A program made the translations under genes and the position numbers. From contig NC_060956.1 in the NCBI RefSeq assembly GCF_910589235.1, positions 9,218,999-9,282,998 on the forward strand: 64,000 bases of DNA, in the 5' to 3' direction. The stretch is from Vespa crabro. Its lineage: Eukaryota; Arthropoda; Insecta; Hymenoptera; Vespidae. Within the stretch, counting starts at the first letter, position 1, and the number at the start of each line of letters is the position of its first letter. Shown piece by piece: positions 52,438-63,499 of the stretch. The notes below the pieces were generated by a model. It made no database searches. It was not told the DNA's origin and was given only the letters and a program-made list of their open reading frames with translations.

Positions 52438-55218
52438 CTTTTGATAGAAAAACAGAACTAAACATATACGTACTCGTATAAATGGAGTGTACTTTGAGCG
52501 ATAAAAGAAAAAATTAATTAAACACAGATTATTAAACAAAACTCAATAAAAGTATTAATTGGTAAGAATTTTCGTGCTAGTACCTAAAGAAATATCTTTC
52601 TATCCAAGAGAGAAACTGACATAACAAAGTCAAAAGAAATTAATCGTAAAATAATAGAAATTAATTGTAAAATAATATAAAATACAGAGAGTGGACCAAA
52701 AGTTCTTAGATGATTTTCAAAATGAATCGACTTTCTACGTTAACTTTTTTCTTTTTTTTTTCAGATTGTAAAATTACAAGAACAATTTGTAAAAACTATA
52801 AGTCTATCTACACAACCTTCAGAAGTCTCGAAAAAGTATTAATTGACATGTAAAAGAAGTTATACGCTAAAAAGTTTTGGTTCACGTTAGGAACATTGGA
52901 CACATTAAATATATTTGTTTTGATGAAGAAATTGGATTTTAGACGAGGTATAGGATAGGCCACAAGTTTTTGTAAAAGAAAAACGTTATCTTGAGATTTG
53001 TAAAAGTTTATTGATCGTCGTTGCTTTCTCGTGGAACGCATTAATTTGATCGTTGCGAACGAACTTAAGAGCTAAGCGTTTAAAGTTAGGAAAACTGCGT
53101 TAACTCGATGATTATTCGTCACTTTTATAATTTCCCCTTATTTATTATATTTTTCGTTGAACTTTAATTAAAACGATCGGATCGTTCGCTCGATCGTTTT
53201 ACGCACGGGAATTACACGCAGATCCGCTTTATTTCGTAACGCGTACGAGAAAAACTCGCTTGCAGGATAAATTACTTCGGCCTTTTGTCAGGCTAACAAT
53301 AATCCTGTGCGATAACAACGCATTTTAACAACGCGCGAGTGCGCCTCTCGGTCGAACGAGAATGCGATGAGATTTTTATAAACTCTATGAATGCTTCTTC
53401 AATTGTTAAATATTGTATACACGTAAAAAAGAAAAAAAGAAAAGAAAGAAAAGAATTACTTATGTAAATTTTTTAAGATTTGAAACTGAATATGTCTGAC
53501 TTTCAAGACCTTTGACTTCTTACACGATCTGATATAACTATTTTTAATGTTGTGAACGTCATTTTTATAAAATTATTCTGAACATTTGTGTACTATCATG
53601 CGTATGTAAATGTGAAATAAATCTTTTTCACTCATTTCATCGATCTTGTCGTATTAATTATCGATATACGTCAAATTAATTTTATTTTCTTGAAAAGATT
53701 AAATTTCTTTTTCTTTCTTTCTTTTTTTTTTCTTTTTTTAATGATCCCAAAAGAAATCACGTTTACAATACGACGATCGCATTCTCAAATTATAATTATT
53801 CTTTCTTAATTATCCTTTATCTCATATCGTTACTGCATCATACAGTTTCTACAAATCATTTTTGTCTACATATATGCATATACTTACGTATACACATGAT
53901 TTATGGAAATAAAATTCGTTTAATTAAGAAATCAAAGACTTTGAGAGTGGAGTATAGAAATAAGTGATTGGAGCTAATGGTACGTTTGAGTTTACGTAAA
54001 TATTCTATAATTGAGCAGAGTATATCTCTTATTCGATTGAGAGACTTTATGAACGACATTCGTCTTATTTCCTAAAGCTCGATATTACCGTGGAAAAAAA
54101 GAAAACAAAAAAAAAAGGAAAGAAACAATCATGTGTTATCTTATATACTCGCCGTTTTCGTTTCGTTCATTTACAAGCAATTCGTATACAATTCGTTTAA
54201 TCCTATGCGGACGATCGATTTCATATACATATACCTATAAGTTTAATTTAAATAATTAACGTACATATAATTCGACAGAAAAAATCGACGACATGATCAA
54301 TACGTTCATATATATATATACGTAATATGTGTTTGTTGAATCTTTAATACTTATACTTTTGACATAAGCATAAATTATAAATATCTATGTACTTTTTTGA
54401 AAGAATACCATCATATATCGCTAAGTTATAAATTGTTTCTTTTTTTCCGCAAAGGGTTAAACGCAAAGATCCGGCCAAATGTATGTAAGTCTTAAACTAT
54501 AAAATATATCCTTATCGTATAATATTTACAAAAATTGAGCAAACACTTAGGAAACATTGGAGCACGAAAATATCTCTAAATATGTGAGAGGATAGTTTAT
54601 TTTTCATAAAATCATATACTCTCTGCCATGTTAAAAACTCATTGGTTAATAATTATTACGTTTGTTTTTTCGTAGATCTCTATAATGAAATAAAAAAAAA
54701 GGGAAAACAAATAATAAATGCATCCTTTCCATGAAAATGTTCACTACATGATGGGAATGTTAATAATTAAATAATAAATCCAGGTAAAAAATGTGTTATT
54801 ACCTTTGTAATAAATAAAACGAATGGGCAGACAAATGTTCGTATTATTTAGTCAAACTTCATTAATCAATGTCTATTTAAATAACGATTAATAAGTTATT
54901 CGCAATCGTAAAAAGAAAGTTATCGAAAATGAGAGGTTCAATGAATTTTTTCGTTTACCATATATTATCGATATAATATTATGATATTTTCCAATGTATT
55001 TATCTTTTCGGGATTATGAATTCTTCGTAAAATGAATTCTCGCTTTTTAATAATAGCCACGTGTTATTTCGTAACTTTAGCATAAGATCGAATCAAAAGC
55101 GAACTGCGACTAGATTGCTCATCTCTTTTATCTTCGTTATAACTTCGAACGAAAATATTTTATTCGATTCGATTTGATACTTAACGAATCAGTGTAGTCG
55201 CAGGCTTATGAATTTTGT
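52438..55218. other. Gene-free interval before P4HA
   Basis: A CpG-richer patch at about 53,160-53,370 is the most promoter-like stretch and could serve the minus-strand candidate gene. No coding exon recognised. Confidence 0.4.
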
Positions 55219-55313
55219 TCAATGTCTAACGTCAGCCTCATCTGCAGATTGATTTTCTAACGTGCAAGGCCTAAGAAGTTCTTGTCCTCTTTCATGAAGC
55301 CACTTGTTAGCGA
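55219..55313 (-). CDS. P4HA: P4HA last coding exon
   Basis: Encodes ANKWLHERGQELLRPCTLEN plus a 10-residue tail ending ADVRH, then TGA. The acceptor is attttag. A minus-strand AATAAA (55158-55163) about 55 bp after the stop is a candidate poly(A) signal. Confidence 0.93.
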
Positions 55314-58300
55314 CTAAAATCGAAACAAATGTAATGTAAAATGTAAATGTAATGTATATAATAAATAAGTCGAAATATACAGATAAATATTAATTTTCTA
55401 TAAAAAAAAGGATATATAATAATAAAGAAAACAACTATACCCCATTTAGATCCCGTAAGTACTGGACAGGCTGCGTGTCTCGTTTTAAAATCACCCTCGC
55501 CGTTTGGTTTCAAATTGTACCAAAAAGCAGCGCTACCCTTTCTAGGCCAAAGAGATATGTTAATGGCAGTAAATACGGTACCACCACCTTGCTCTACATC
55601 GCTCATCTGTAAACAATAAATTTACATTAATATATTATTTAAAAAATTTCTACATTATTTTTTTCATTGCTTACGTAATATAGAACGGTGGCAATACGAT
55701 TTCCAGTTCCTAAACTCTTGAAAGCATTCGTTTCTTCTTTCTAAATATTCAAAATATAATTATTATTTGATTTATTATACGATCTCCAATTTTAGATTAA
55801 TTTTTTCAACAATGAACGTACCCTTGCAAAATCGAAATGAGGCTCGTAATGACCACCAATACCGTAATTTACAACCTGTAACTCTTCTGCAGTGTCAACG
55901 GTCATACTGGTCATGTGCTCGACACGTTTGCTCACAGCTGCTACGTGTTTGTGTTCATGTTCTTGAAGCCATGCACTTTTACTGATTCTGTAATTGGCAA
56001 TTTCAAGTGCACCGGTTTTGTAATTTTGAACGGTAGCACGTTTAAACTGAAATACAAAAATACATTGTGTAATAGATATTGTTTGTAAATACTTAATAAA
56101 GCATAATCATATTTATTTTTCAAGAAATGTAATTGTTAATTAGATATATATATATATATATATATATATAAATTATATACAAATATTATATTATAAATAT
56201 AGGGTATTATCAGGTTAATTCCGGAGGACCCACTTTTTTTTAAGCTGCAATAGATTATAAATTTAATCGATATCCAAAGAAAAAAAATATATTTGTAAAA
56301 GTAGATACTTGAAAGACTGTAATAAAAAAATATTGTAGATTTTCTATAAAAAAGTAAAAGGAAAAAAAAAAAAGAAATTGTTTCCCATGAAAAAGGCTAC
56401 CCCACCCATACTGTCTGGATGAAATGATACATAATTTCAGAGTATCATGGCCCAAGAAAACAAAAAGATTTTGAAGGAAGAAAAATTATTTTTTTCTGCT
56501 CGTATAAAACTTCTCCACAGAAAACACATAAATCCAAAAATGCTAAACATTCTTCGTGAAATCATTTATCACATATCACACATCGAATTTATTAATACAG
56601 TTATAATACTTCCTACACCATTTAACATTATTTTTTTTCTTAAAACTTTCTTTAAATTGTCGGACTAAAAAATCTGAACAATTTTCATCCAAAGATGAAT
56701 CTTTCGTAAGAGAGACGTTACGTTTGTCTGAATTTTTAATAGGCTTTGTCACTTTTGCCACTTGAAACGTCTCCTATCTTTTTTAATTCGTTGAACTACA
56801 TTGATGTATTAACAATTAGATTAATTTTATTTATCATTTTATCTGGCATATCAGTCACGAGAGTCCTTTTATTAATTTGCAAACAACCAGATGAAACAGG
56901 TTCTGTTTTTTTATTTTCTTTTGTATCTTTTTTTTTTTGTTACATGAGGCACATCATTTATTCATTATTTAAGAAAGCGCATAATAAACTTTCATCATTA
57001 GAAATTATTAACACAAAGAATAAAAATCTATTATATTACCATAAATAGTCAAGTTTACATCGTAAGAACGTAATAAGGTATAATTTTACAATAGCTCTAC
57101 TATCTCCGAAAAAATAGAGCCATCTGTTTTGAATATCAGGGAATGATGAGTCACTTATTTTTCCAATAATGTAATAACAATGTCTTATAGTACTATAATA
57201 AATGTAACTTTTAAATACTATATTAATGTACTGTATTCAATATTTGTGTTTAACTGTTAGTAATGATTTGAAGAACAAGTAAAAAATTTTTGAAATTATT
57301 AAATTTCTATATTACGAATAACTTATTTAACTTCTTAATTGAAAACAAAAACAAAGAGTATTGTTTATGAATTTCGTTAATAATTATCAATTCTATTGCT
57401 TAAAATATTTGAGAATCCGGAATTAGCCTATATAATAATATATATATGTTTGTTGTTACCCTAGGTTGGGCCATTCTTTTGATCGTTTCGATCTCTTCAT
57501 CATAAATGACGTTATGATAAACGACGATCCTAGGATCAAGATAAGCTTCTTCCTCCTTGAGTGGGGCTATTTTCAAGAAAGGAATTCCACGATCGACGTA
57601 ACGACACTTTAAATCCTTCTGTATTTTCGGTGGAATTGAAACTTCACCACGGCAGAGCATTTCATATCTTTCCCTCTCTGTCATCTCTTCCCAAGTTTTT
57701 ACCTTTTCCTCGGTGACAGTAAAATGCTGGAAAAGACCGTTTAACGTATATGTCCATTTTCATCAATAAATCATAATTTTTAACTATTTTTATATGATCA
57801 ATTGTGTAATTGTTAAGACAGAAAAAGCACATAGAATCATAATTATTTATATTTAAATTATCTACTTATCATAATTTTGATTAATCGATTAGAATAAGAG
57901 AATAAATTCTTCCTTCTTAATGAACAAATTAATTATTGGGATTACGTGAAATAAATATAAAAGAATACAATTTTGGTTTAAATATCTAAGAAGAAAAAAC
58001 GGAAAAGACTTGTTGCAAATTAAAGGATTACAGGTAGAAATTTGCTTTCGAAAGCTTTCAAGCTCATTCATGAAGGGGGGAATACAGAAATCGAGTAAAC
58101 AGACTGTCGACCCACATAAATTTGTGGAAAAGCGCTGGATGTTGGATGCTAAATTCATGGTAGGGATAATCCATCGGCCTTGCATTGTAGCACGTTCGAG
58201 ATTGGAATACTAAGAAACAAAATTTCGTGCAAGTATCTTCTTTCTTACAACGAGATAGGTCAGTTTTTTTCCTTCTTTTTTTGACATCTACGAAAGAATT

Positions 58301-60716
58301 TTTTTTTTCGTTCATGTTGTATCTAGGGATTTAATAACAAAATTAATTCATTTTAAAACAAAGAAAAACAAGAAAAAGAAAATGATTCTTTAAAACGATT
58401 TATTTTTTAACCATTTTGCATTGTAAAGTCACGTCAATGGTGACAACAATATTCTTCTTTTTAGAACTCTTGAGTCACCTCTTATCTGATACTATTTAAA
58501 TAATAAAAGAAATCAATACATAAATAGTTTTATTCAAAAATTTCTTTTAAAGTATACGTAAATGTAAATTAACACATGAGATATCAAAATTAAGTCAGAA
58601 AAAGAAAATCAAATCGGAGTCGGTCGGGGAAATACTAGGAGATAAAATAATTATGTTATTGCGTATACATATTTTTTTCGATTAAATCAGTAAACTTATT
58701 CCTCGACATATAATATTATCTTCAATAAATGTTATATAAATTTATAGCATTAAAAATAATCTTGTATATGATGTACTTTTTCTTTACATGACTTGAAATA
58801 TAGACTTTTATTTATGCTGTTATACCCATACATATGATTTATTTTGTTCGAAGTCATTGTAAATTCGAAAAGAAACAAATTTGTTTCCAAATCTTACCTG
58901 TTCAGGTATCGCTGTATCGTCCTGTCCATCCTCTCCGCGTTTCTTTTTCATAAGATTCGCTTTACTTTGAATTTCCTTTTGATAATAAGCTCGATTACCA
59001 AGCGCTCGTTCATGGGTTGGTACTAATTCCAAAAGCTCATTTGTCATACTCAGAGCACGTGCAACATTACCTATAAAAAATAACTATATTTTAATATATA
59101 TCTTTCATGTTACTGAAGAAGAAAAATAATTACTGTTTTTCAAGCGACGATGTTTTTTACGCATGAAAAATATTATAATGTAAACCATTCTACGTTCATT
59201 TCAAAAATGTTTTAAACTTTTAATTTTTCCGACATTTTCTATTTTCTGGTTTTTCTTTTTTTTAATTATAAAAATTATTCTTATTTATTATTAATAAAAT
59301 TCTTATAATAAATTAATTTCAATGATACAAATTATAATTATTAATTTTTATTAATGGCAGATATAACTATATTTTTCTTATTAAAGTAACTATAGGTACT
59401 TTGTTAATTGTATTAAAAAAAATAATATTTTTTGTTTTATTATTTAGCTATTTTTGTTTTTAAAAATTTATTACAAAATATATATTCATTAAAATAGTTT
59501 CATTTTATCGTAGTTTCATACAAAATTACTTTCGCAATTTTGGTTTATATATATAATTAATATAAATTGGTAGAAAACTATTTTCAAATATGATATGTAT
59601 ACATTTGAAATATTTCGGCAAGTCAGTCAAAGTTGACATTTTTGGAATAGAAAATTTATATAGTCAAGATTCGCCATTTTTTCTTACGATTTAACGAATT
59701 AATTCTCTGTATTGTATGGGAAAATTACCGAAGTTAAATCAATAGTTTCGCAAGTATGAAAAGCAATCAACCTTGATGAACACAAAAGGTTAATAAATTT
59801 GTAACGGGTAACTACGAATTTGATCTAAACGAAAGAAAATATTTTTGTTACGCTTAGGTACGTTTTATTTATTTCAGTGATAACCTTGTATAGGTTCGGG
59901 TCGTTATTGCGGATCGCCAGAATGGTAATTTTTCTTTTTCTTTTGCCTGAATAGCAAATGCGAATGATAAAAAGCATCGGAGTAATTACTATTTATATTT
60001 TCTACTTATGGAACCATTTTTTTATTATACTTATTTCCTTTTTTCTCTTATTTTTATTTCTATTTTATTTCTTTGTTAGAGTGCTTAAAAATTTTTATCC
60101 TGTAATTTTACCGTGTGATAAACAAAAATAAAACTTTTCAATTATTATGAGATATATGAGATTAAGATATTTTTATATTGAAAAAATTTTCGATAAACAA
60201 TTCAATAATAAAATATTATCATTTGAATACCTTGCATATACGTGGAGAAAGCCAAATACTCAAGAATATCCGGCTTGGAAGTTGTTGTTGTGTTCTGTTC
60301 TTCTTGCAGACGATCCATAGCTTCTTGCATCCATAACACGGTGTGATAGTAATCTCTATTATGGTAAGATTGTCGTCCTAGTTCGAAACAGTCGCTTGCT
60401 GAAAACAAATAACGTCGCAAAATTAATCGTTATCGGGTATATCATGAGTATATCAGTTGGTTTTGGGGAGGACATTAATTTAATTCAAAATTCTTGTATA
60501 GCTTTAAAAAAACCTTTTTAACTTTTTATAAATAAATAAAAAAAAAAAAATAACAAAGAAAAGAGATGTAATGAATTTTAAAAGGAAAAGAACATAAATT
60601 TTTCGAAAAAAAAAAAGAAAAAAATCATGATTTATATCATTATAAAAATATTTTTATCATTGATTAATATTTTATCGAAGTCTTTTTAATTTTGTTTTAT
60701 TCCATTATATTATTAA

Positions 60717-60792
<76 letters not shown>

Positions 60793-62584
60793 GTATATAA
60801 ATATTTTAGTTTAGAGTTTTAGCGATAAATTTTTCAATGTAATTATAAAATATTTTGTAAGTTTAAAACAGATAAATTCCAGATTATAATAATTCGAGTA
60901 AGGCCAGAATTTTACGGGAAAAATGTGATATTATATTACGCATTCTGATCAGCGTTCCAGCAATCTTTCTCCTTTTTTTTTACACGCGTCGACCCGAGCG
61001 AGTTTCGAGCACGACAAGGCAGTTACCTTGTCCACGGAACTATGTTCGTTAATTAGCTTTAACTTTTTCCTGAATGACACTTTCCTCTCTTTGATCTTTA
61101 ACATTTCGAAACTGTCTCATCATCATCTCTTTCTGTTTAGATTTATAAAGTTATATTAACGAGATACGTAAATACAAAGAAATCTTCATAATTAAACGTT
61201 CTTAGAGAATTATATTTTTAATAGTCAAGAAAGTCCAATGACCTATCTCTTTCATTATCTCATAATAAAAAAATTCACTGTTTCAAATGCAAATTTAAAT
61301 ACCGTAATTCAAAAGTCTTAAACGATTTCGATATAAATTAATTATAAATATTAAAAATATTGAATTGATGAATTAACGTTGATATATTACATGAATTTAT
61401 ATTTCAACAATTTTTTAAATACAATTATAAATAGTTTATAACAGAAATCAATATTTTTTGAGGAGAATGTCGATAAAAATGTAGCAGACGAATTTCGTGC
61501 TTTTCAACCTTTAAAAAGTATCTGTCTCGCATTGAAATCGATAGCAATTGAAAACCCTTTTGGATTAGCAGCAAAAGGCAGTCATCGTTATAGGGTTAAA
61601 TCGGAAGGCAAGTTGACTGGAAAGGAGTAACAATGCCGATGAAACTACGTAAATTATTCATGGTAGGGTTCACTAAGTACCGTATACTTGAAAGTCAGCA
61701 TACAAGGCTTTGCCTTTAACATATCAAGTAGCGTATGTTCTTGTAAAAGATCTCGTGAAAGAAGCTCTTATTGTATTACTAATAAATACGTATAAGTTGT
61801 TTAAAATATATATCGGCAAATCGATTATTTATCGCAGTAATAAAATGATTCATTCTTGGAAAAAAAGAAACAAAAAATACAAGTTAAAGATAAACTGATT
61901 TAATTGACAAAAAGCCAATTAAATTCTGCTATTATTGCAATGAATTTATGTCTATCAAATTTCCTCTTGATGGCATTATTATTCATTAAATTTTAATATA
62001 TTCTCTATACTGTAAATAATATTTGAATAATATTAATTTGTAATAAAAGAGAAAATGATAAAAAATTACTGATATTATTTATATTTGGTTATTAATAATT
62101 AGCATATGGTAGAAACAATCATAAAAAAATATTATTGAAAGAAAATAAAAAAGAAATAAAAAAGCTATTAAATTGATGTCGAAAAAAGACGAAAAGAAAA
62201 GGATTAAGAAAATAACGATTGGATGAGAAATATAAAAATCAAATTATGGAATATAACGAACCACTTAAACCGGTGCTATATTGTACCCCATTTAGAACAC
62301 CTCTGGCAACTTGTGCGGTCTCTAGTTTGTAGGTATCCTGCAATCTCATAAGAGCAACTGCAGCTCCATTGAGGTCCTCGTCCGTTGGAAACTTAAGGTC
62401 ACTTCTTGAATTCGTGATGTTTGCTACGAATGACTTGCCAACGTCTTCAGTTATAAGTTCTTCAACTCTTTTCCAATCTGTAGTTAATCTCTTAACCAAT
62501 AGATAAGCATTTATCGGATTGGACAAATATTGCTGTATATTTCTTGAAGCCTCCTCGTGTTCTCTCATGTAATCCTCTACGTTC
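55219..62584 (-). CDS. P4HA: Prolyl 4-hydroxylase subunit alpha, 8 exons, 5' end outside window
   Basis: Exons in transcript order are 62584-62262, 60398-60231, 59070-58898, 57726-57460, 56046-55822, 55740-55675, 55606-55441 and 55313-55219. They join in one frame to 493 aa plus stop. The family hydroxylates prolines in collagen-type repeats in the ER, using Fe(II), 2-oxoglutarate, O2 and ascorbate, in a tetramer with PDI. The order is N-terminal dimerisation region, peptide-binding TPR domain (about residues 108-195 of this partial protein) and catalytic domain. The iron ligands are visible: H380 and D382 in HYEPHFD, and H451 in TRHAACPVL. K461, ten residues after H451, is the 2-oxoglutarate-binding lysine. 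The end is similar to human (NKWLHERGQE, RPCTL). About 55 N-terminal residues, including the signal peptide, are missing and must be encoded beyond 64,000. The exact paralogue (alpha-1 or another insect copy) is not resolved. Confidence 0.95.
55441..55606 (-). CDS. P4HA: P4HA exon: catalytic core with distal histidine and lysine
   Basis: Starts MSDVEQGGGTVFTAINISLW after tttgtttacag, then KGSAAFWYNL, GEGDFKTRHAACPVLTGSKW. It holds the third iron ligand (H) and the 2-oxoglutarate-binding lysine ten residues later. It ends in the middle of a valine codon at g|gtatag. Confidence 0.95.
55675..55740 (-). CDS. P4HA: P4HA exon: 22-codon catalytic mini-exon
   Basis: Encodes KEETNAFKSLGTGNRIATVL then YY, matching human FKELGTGNRIATWLFY. 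It is only 66 bp, phase 0 on both sides. Acceptor gaatatttag, donor tac|gtaagc. Confidence 0.94.
55822..56046 (-). CDS. P4HA: P4HA exon: catalytic core with the first Fe(II) ligands
   Basis: 75 codons, starting FKRATVQNYKTGALEIANYR and containing RISKSAWL and EELQVVNYGIGGHYEPHFD. The histidine and aspartate of PHFD are the first two iron ligands. Acceptor gtatttcag, donor agg|gtacgt. Confidence 0.95.
56511..57050 (-). pseudogene. Decayed PHD-like zinc-finger relic, probably from a DNA transposon, in a P4HA intron
   Basis: At 56582-56511 one frame reads CVICDK, a TGA stop where Trp is expected, then FHEECLAFLDLCVFCGE. This gives a C-x2-C...H-x2-x-C...C-x2-C pattern. Just upstream, in another frame, are open pieces containing FKKKNNVKWCRKYYNCINKF and KRTLVTDMPDKM. 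Many insect pogo/DDE transposases carry a similar Cys/His C-terminus. Stops and frame changes show it is dead. The exact parent element is not identified. Confidence 0.4.
56576..56761 (-). pseudogene. Open fragment inside the zinc-finger relic
   Basis: A 61-codon open piece rich in Lys and Ser (MAKVTKPIKNSDKRN start), ending shortly before the frame shift into the CVICDK finger. It is not bordered by usable splice sites in frame with P4HA, so I do not treat it as an exon. Confidence 0.3.
57460..57726 (-). CDS. P4HA: P4HA exon: linker to catalytic domain
   Basis: 89 codons, starting HFTVTEEKVKTWEEMTERER after ttttccag. It contains RYEMLCRGE and the KCRYVDRGIPFLKIAPLKEE strand, and ends KRMAQPR at donor agg|gtaaca. 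The CRGE and CRY cysteines match the human intrachain disulphide pair. Confidence 0.94.
57727..58897 (-). other. P4HA: P4HA intron before the catalytic-linker exon
   Basis: 1,171 bp. The patch 58,010-58,215 is less AT-rich and open on both strands (a minus-strand frame with LFHKFMWVDSLFTRF). It has no clear in-frame splice pair and no similarity to P4HA, so I leave it as intron. Confidence 0.7.
58898..59070 (-). CDS. P4HA: P4HA exon: peptide-binding TPR domain, second part
   Basis: Starts NVARALSMTNELLELVPTHE, aligning with human DLDKALLLTKKLLELDPEHQ, then RALGNRAYYQKEI. A lysine/acidic linker follows, ending IPEQ. Acceptor attttttatag, donor cag|gtaaga. Confidence 0.93.
59071..60230 (-). 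other. P4HA: P4HA intron within the TPR domain
   Basis: 1,160 bp, very AT-rich. Nothing recognised. Confidence 0.85.
60231..60398 (-). CDS. P4HA: P4HA exon: peptide-substrate-binding (TPR) domain, first part
   Basis: Starts ASDCFELGRQSYHNRDYYHT after tttgttttcag. It holds the tyrosine-rich helix that in the human domain contacts proline-rich peptide, and ends at MQG with donor caag|gtattc. NTTTTS lies in the loop before DILEYLAF. Confidence 0.93.
60399..62261 (-). other. P4HA: P4HA intron between dimerisation and TPR exons
   Basis: 1,863 bp, including the 68-bp AT array. Nothing else recognised. Confidence 0.85.
60719..60786. repeat. (AT)n microsatellite in a P4HA intron
   Basis: About 34 uninterrupted AT units, the longest TA array in the window. 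Confidence 0.92.
62262..62584 (-). CDS. P4HA: P4HA exon: N-terminal dimerisation region
   Basis: Begins after ttttttcag with one base completing a split codon, then NVEDYMREHEEASRN. It contains SNPINAYLLVKRLTTDW and ends LRLQDTYKLETAQVARG then VQYSTGLS. The 3' boundary is chosen so the join reads LSASDC, matching human LTAEDC; the donor is gtg|gttcgt, which is weak. A donor three bases earlier (gtggtt) is the alternative. Confidence 0.9.
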
Positions 62585-62659
62585 CTGAAAAAAGAAAACA
62601 AAGAGAAATAATAATAATCTCGTTCGATCATTTATGAGTTAAAATACAAACGTTCGTTT

Positions 62660-62822
62660 AAATACAAACTTTCTAATTTTGTTAATTAAATAAACATTAT
62701 AGTAAATAATCATATGGATTTTAGATATCGCACAATATCGATCGTTTATGAATTTCAATCAAATAGAAACTTACTAATTTTCTTAATTAAATAAACATTA
62801 TAATAAATAATCATATGGGTTT
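62660..62822. repeat. P4HA: Direct tandem duplication, period 101 bp, in a P4HA intron
   Basis: aaatacaaactttctaattt (62,660) and aaatagaaacttactaattt (62,761) begin two copies sharing the long block ttaattaaataaacattata and ttcat-like flanks, ending aataatcatatgg. About five differences occur in the 62-bp core. Confidence 0.8.
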
Positions 62823-63186
62823 TTGTTATCATAGAAAGTAATAGATAAAAAAAAAGAATACGTTAGATGACTTAATCATTCAAAAGTGTTTTGAAAATGT
62901 AATTCTTACAGTTATTTAATAGTCTCTCGTAAGTGCACTTGCAGAGAATTATATAACAAATGACAGCGTGAAGGAGAAAGAGAAAAAAGGGAGTGCACGA
63001 AAGAGAGAGAGAGAAAAAAAAAGAAAAAGAAAGAAAAAAGAAAACAAACAAATTATTCTCGCTTCCGTATGGCATCGTGTCGAGGAATAATCGTAAAAGC
63101 CTATCACATTTCCTCGTTCTCGCCTCGGTAAATTTAAGAAATTCACCGAGCTATCAAGCTCGTAGAGATTTTTAAAAGCAAAAGGG

Positions 63187-63192
63187 AAAGAA

Positions 63193-63238
<46 letters not shown>
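63187..63238. repeat. (GA)n microsatellite upstream of the first visible P4HA exon
   Basis: GA run with one AAAG interruption. Confidence 0.88.
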
Positions 63239-63239
<1 letters not shown>

Positions 63240-63499
63240 GATAAAAACAGACAGAGACAGAGAAAGAGAGAACGACTTTACTGAAGCGATATCGCGGAGA
63301 CGCGTTTTAATTTAATCTCCATCCTTCAAGTGTAGGAAAAGCCATATATATTATTTCTTTTTTCCTTTTCTATCTTTCCCTTCTTCTTCCTTCTTTTTAT
63401 TTTTTCTTTTACTTTCTTGTTTTTTGGTTCCTCTTTCGCTATCCTCAACCTCCACTTCTTCCTATGTAATTCAGCAGATGTTCCTCGTGATTCAAACAA

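Noticed and set aside
52686..53041. Segment with a minus-strand 77-codon frame and gtggaccaaaagttctt end-like motif, suspected transposon
   Set aside because: No matching inverted end and no transposase motif could be found.
56255..56455. 66-codon minus-strand open frame in the P4HA intron
   Set aside because: Phe-rich translation of A/T-rich DNA next to the transposon relic; no splice sites in frame with P4HA.
58010..58315. Overlapping frames in a P4HA intron, suspected alternative exon
   Set aside because: No similarity to the alternative exons or any part of P4HA, and no in-frame GT/AG pair.
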